From an uncultured Prevotella sp. (GTDB lineage: Bacteria > Bacteroidota > Bacteroidia > Bacteroidales > Bacteroidaceae): a stretch of DNA of 64,000 nucleotides. Under the pieces are notes generated by a model. The model worked only from the letters and a program-made list of their open reading frames with translations, was not told where the DNA came from and did no database searches. The stretch spans positions 1-64,000 of the forward strand of contig ONTZ01000009.1 in the NCBI GenBank assembly GCA_900320905.1. Reading direction: 5' to 3'. This document shows, piece by piece, positions 61,094-64,000 of this stretch; positions within the stretch are counted from its first letter, which is position 1; every line of letters begins with the position of its first letter. A program made the position numbers and the translations under genes.

Positions 61094-62238
61094 CAGTCTT
61101 TCTTGAGTGGGATAAAGACACTGAACGTAGAGCCCTCACCTTCGACAGATTCCACCGTACAGTCGCCGCCATTCTTCTTGGCGAAGTCCTGACAGAGTTG
61201 AAGACCGAGACCAGAGCCTTCCTCACCGTCTGTACCGTAGGTCGTCTCACCCTTATGGAAGATGGATTCAAGACGGTCGGCAGAGATGCCCACGCCATGA
61301 TCCCTGACACTGATCTTCGCATTCTCCCCTTCTCTCGTCATAATGATCTCGATGGTTGAGTCCTCCGGCGAGAACTTGATGGCGTTCGACAAGAAGTTAC
61401 GTACCACAGTCTTCAACATATCATTATCCGCGTGGACCACCAACGGTTCGCCAGCGTGCTGCAAATCGAGTTTGATACGCTTCGTCTTGGCTATCATCTC
61501 AAATATCTCAACGACACCGGGCACGATATCCTTCAAGTCCAAATCCTGTAACACCACATTCAGTCGACCTGTCTGACTCTTCGTCCATTTCAGCAGGTTG
61601 TCCAACAGGTCGTGCACCTCCTCCGACTCCTTATTGGCCTGATCAAGCAAATTGTACAATTCTTGTCCCACAGTTTCTACCGATGTTGACTGCACCACGA
61701 GGTTGAGCACCATACGGATGCTGGCCATCGGGGAACGGAGATCGTGCGCAATCACAGAATACATCTTATCACGGTTGCTCAGCGTCGCCTTCAGTTCCTT
61801 GTTTTGCTGTTCAATAATCCGCTTGGCAGCCACGAGCGAAATCTGCTGCATCACACGCATTACCAATTCTTCCTTGTTGAAAGGCTTCGTCAGGAAGTCG
61901 TTTGCTCCCACTTGGAAACCATGCACCAAATCCTGTGGTGTATTCAATGCCGTCAGGAAGATGATGGGTATGTCAGCCAACTCAGGATCTTTCTTCATGA
62001 TGACAGCCGTATCAAAACCATTGATGTCGGGCATCATCACGTCAAGAAGAATCAGGTCGGGATGCTCTGCCTTGGCCTGCTCGATACATGCCTTACCGCA
62101 GTTCGCCGTGCATACCTGGAACTTCTCATTTGTCAACAGTATTTTCAGCAACAACACATTGCTCATTACGTCGTCGACAATCAGAATTTTATAGTCGCCC
62201 CGGTTGATTTTTGACTCTAATGTAGATCCTGCGTCCAT
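61093..62238 (-). CDS. Receiver-histidine kinase protein (REC first, then kinase)
   Basis: 381 residues, soluble. A receiver domain comes first (residues 16-135, Asp66 in DLILLDVMMPDINGFD), then a kinase with H-box MYSVIAHDLRSPMASI (His165), N-box NFLSNAIKFS, G boxes RDHGVGIS and GSGLGLQL. No sensor or membrane part, so its input is probably phosphorylation of Asp66 by another kinase or partner binding. Stop overlaps the nspC start. Promoter upstream carries a long palindrome. Confidence 0.92.
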   Translation of the reverse strand: MDAGSTLESKINRGDYKILIVDDVMSNVLLLKILLTNEKFQVCTANCGKACIEQAKAEHPDLILLDVMMPDINGFDTAVIMKKDPELADIPIIFLTALNTPQDLVHGFQVGANDFLTKPFNKEELVMRVMQQISLVAAKRIIEQQNKELKATLSNRDKMYSVIAHDLRSPMASIRMVLNLVVQSTSVETVGQELYNLLDQANKESEEVHDLLDNLLKWTKSQTGRLNVVLQDLDLKDIVPGVVEIFEMIAKTKRIKLDLQHAGEPLVVHADNDMLKTVVRNFLSNAIKFSPEDSTIEIIMTREGENAKISVRDHGVGISADRLESIFHKGETTYGTDGEEGSGLGLQLCQDFAKKNGGDCTVESVEGEGSTFSVFIPLKKD

Positions 62239-62271
62239 TATTGATTACGTAGTAACGATTATTCTAGACTG

Positions 62272-62310
62272 CAAAAATAATGGAATAATTTGAAATCTCC
62301 AAATTATTCC
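62272..62310 (-). promoter_or_regulatory. Promoter with 11-bp palindrome over -33, or glmS terminator
   Basis: Minus-strand -33 TTTG (62300-62303) and -7 TATTTTTG (62272-62279), 20 bases apart. The perfect inverted repeat GGAATAATTTG/CAAATTATTCC (62282-62292, 62300-62310) covers the -33 box and the spacer. Because glmS ends 79 bases upstream and a T-rich stretch follows, the same hairpin could end glmS transcription. Confidence 0.65.
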
Positions 62311-62388
62311 GCTATTTTTTTTACTTTTGAGCCTATTCTGTCGATATTCTGCCCGTTTTATGGAACAAAGTGACCCATATTCCACTGA

Positions 62389-64000
62389 TTATTCCACGGT
62401 CACAGACTTCGCCAGATTCCTTGGCTGGTCCACGTTCTTACCCTTACAGACAGCCACGTGATAGGCCAGCAATTGCAAGGGGATAGTAGCCACCAAGGGT
62501 TCGAGACATTCCTGCACATCTGGCAACTCAATCACCTCGTCGGCAATCTTCGCGATGGTATCGTCGCCCTTCGAGACAAGGGCAATCACCCTACCCTGAC
62601 GTGCCTTGATTTCCTGGATATTCGACAGTACTTTCTCGTACATGGCATTGTGCGTGGCGATGACCACCACTGGCATGTCAGAGTCGATGAGAGCGATGGG
62701 GCCGTGCTTCATCTCAGCGGCTGGATAGCCCTCGGCATGGATATATGAGATCTCCTTCAATTTCAGAGCCCCTTCCAATGCCACAGGATACGAATAGCCG
62801 CGACCTAAGTAGAGGAAGTTATGCGCATAAGTAAAGGTGCGTGCAAGGTCAGCAATCTTCTCGTTGGTCTGCAACACCTCACGGATCTTCACGGGAATCT
62901 CACTCAGTCCCCTGACCACTTTCAGATATTCCTGACGGTCGATGGTTCCCTTTGCCTCACCCATTGCAAGGGCTATCATCGTAAGCACCGTCACCTGACC
63001 TGTGAAAGCCTTTGTCGAGGCCACACCAATCTCCGGGCCGACGTGGATATAGGTACCAGTGTCCGTCGCACGAGGGATACTGCTGCCAATGGCATTGCAG
63101 ATGCCATAGATGAAGGCACCGTGCTCCTTAGCCAGTTGCACGGCAGCCAGCGTGTCGGCAGTCTCACCGCTCTGGGAGATAGCAATCACCACATCACCCT
63201 TGCCCACAACAGGATTTCTGTAACGGAATTCCGAGGCGTACTCCACTTCCACCGGTATCCTACAAAATGTCTCTATCAGTTGCTTGCCGATGAGTCCTGC
63301 ATGCCAGGAAGTACCGCAGGCCACAATGATGACACGCTTGGTTTCCAACATCTGCCGACGATAATCTATGAGTGCTGAGAGCGTCACATGGTCAGCCTCC
63401 AAGTTCACGCGACCACGCATACAGTTTGTCAGGCACTCCGGCTGTTCGAAGATTTCCTTCAACATAAAGTGCGGATAGCCACCCTTCTCAATCTGACCGA
63501 GGTCGATATCCACGGTCTTCACCTTCAGTTCCTGCTCTTCGCCGAGGATGCTCAGCACGTGCATGTCCTCCCCCCGACGGATGACGGCGATGTTGCCGTC
63601 CTCGAGATAAACCACCTTGTCGGTATATTCCACAATCGGACTGGCATCGGAGCCAAGGAAGAACTCATCCTCACCGATACCTACCACCAGCGGACTCTGC
63701 TTGCGGGCAGCGATGATCTGATTCGGTTCACGTTTGTCGAGCACGGCGATGGCATATGCACCGATCACCTGATAGAGCGCCACCTGCACAGCCTCCAATA
63801 GCGAGATGTTCTTCTTCACCATAATATATTCTATCAACTGCACCAGCACCTCGGTGTCAGTGTCGCTGATAAACTGCACACCTTTCTCCTTCAGTTTCTC
63901 TTTGATGTCGGCATAGTTCTCGATGATGCCGTTGTGGATGATGGCCAGATTGTGGCTCTGCGAGTAATGAGGATGGGCATTGCGTGACGAAGGCTCGCCA
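62389..64000 (-). CDS. glmS: Glucosamine-6-phosphate synthase, 5' end outside the window
   Basis: At least 536 residues visible; the frame is open to the window edge. It makes glucosamine-6-phosphate from fructose-6-phosphate and glutamine, the first step towards UDP-GlcNAc, peptidoglycan and LPS. Visible parts: end of the glutaminase domain (HNLAIIHNGIIENYADIKEK) and two SIS sugar-isomerase domains (VACGTSWHAGLIGKQLIETF, ISQSGETADTLAA, EGYPAAEMKHGPIALID), ending LAKSVTVE, the usual C-terminus. A start codon at 63879 would be internal. No riboswitch region is visible because the 5' end is cut. Confidence 0.96.
   Translation of the reverse strand, partial: GEPSSRNAHPHYSQSHNLAIIHNGIIENYADIKEKLKEKGVQFISDTDTEVLVQLIEYIMVKKNISLLEAVQVALYQVIGAYAIAVLDKREPNQIIAARKQSPLVVGIGEDEFFLGSDASPIVEYTDKVVYLEDGNIAVIRRGEDMHVLSILGEEQELKVKTVDIDLGQIEKGGYPHFMLKEIFEQPECLTNCMRGRVNLEADHVTLSALIDYRRQMLETKRVIIVACGTSWHAGLIGKQLIETFCRIPVEVEYASEFRYRNPVVGKGDVVIAISQSGETADTLAAVQLAKEHGAFIYGICNAIGSSIPRATDTGTYIHVGPEIGVASTKAFTGQVTVLTMIALAMGEAKGTIDRQEYLKVVRGLSEIPVKIREVLQTNEKIADLARTFTYAHNFLYLGRGYSYPVALEGALKLKEISYIHAEGYPAAEMKHGPIALIDSDMPVVVIATHNAMYEKVLSNIQEIKARQGRVIALVSKGDDTIAKIADEVIELPDVQECLEPLVATIPLQLLAYHVAVCKGKNVDQPRNLAKSVTVE

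Overview
The window looks like a chromosome segment of a Bacteroidales bacterium, most likely Prevotella or a close relative. The evidence is the repeated TAnnTTTG (-7) and TTTG (-33) promoter boxes, a UpxY-type antiterminator in front of polysaccharide export genes, BACON and BspA-like surface proteins, a pyrophosphate-dependent phosphofructokinase, a smalltalk small protein, and the ssb-gldE and lptC-hemolysin-ppiD gene orders. I see no rRNA, CRISPR array, integrase or transposase, and there are only five tRNA genes.

Layout. 0-4.7 kb (minus): head of a capsule/exopolysaccharide locus (upxY, SLBB export protein, Wzz-like chain-length protein, start of another gene). 4.8-10.6 kb (minus): envelope genes ppiD, a CNNM/CorC protein, lptC, and an outer-membrane barrel. 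10.7-17.8 kb (plus): DUF4105 protein, a phosphatase-fold protein without its catalytic residues, secA, and an ABC ATPase. 17.8-25.3 kb: PEGA, BACON and a large BspA-like surface protein. 25.4-28.0 kb (minus): GH25 lysozyme and pfp. 28.3-34.3 kb (plus): acyltransferase, amidase-like protein, and a YgiQ radical SAM protein. 34.3-37.5 kb: tRNA-Arg, M15 peptidase, HU-like protein, smalltalk, STAS and a RelA/SpoT synthetase. 37.5-47.2 kb (minus): a giant C10 protease with leucine-rich repeats and dockerins, then a regulatory operon with an unusual two-kinase-half sensor. 47.2-53.8 kb: a hexuronate/2-keto-3-deoxygluconate module (eda, kdgK, LacI regulator, uxaA, NhaC-like antiporter). 53.8-59.4 kb: zinc-ribbon protein, second GH25, clostripain-like peptidase, gldE, ssb. 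59.4-59.9 kb: four tRNAs. 60-64 kb (minus): nspC coupled to a REC-kinase protein, then glmS running off the edge.

The most unusual signal crosses gene boundaries. Short tandem arrays whose unit is almost always 7 nt, but whose unit sequence differs from place to place, occur at more than ten loci. At three loci (about 9.1, 26.3 and 47.2 kb) two such arrays face each other as inverted repeats around a short core bounded by an inverted hexamer (GATTAC/GTAATC or GAATAC/GTATTC). In two of the three, the element supplies the start codon and the hydrophobic signal peptide of a lipoprotein gene (lptC and the large sensor kinase). Other arrays encode interdomain linkers, a transmembrane segment or C-terminal tails. 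A related 9-nt family (CAGATT units) makes a 29-bp hairpin upstream of secA, and a 10-nt CCTAGG array separates two convergent genes. This looks like a family of palindromic, array-bearing elements that invades both genes and spacers.

Other points of interest: the large sensor kinase seems to have split its catalytic and phospho-acceptor functions between two kinase halves; the export gene has a frameshift between its signal peptide and body; and two promoters carry perfect palindromes over the -33 box.
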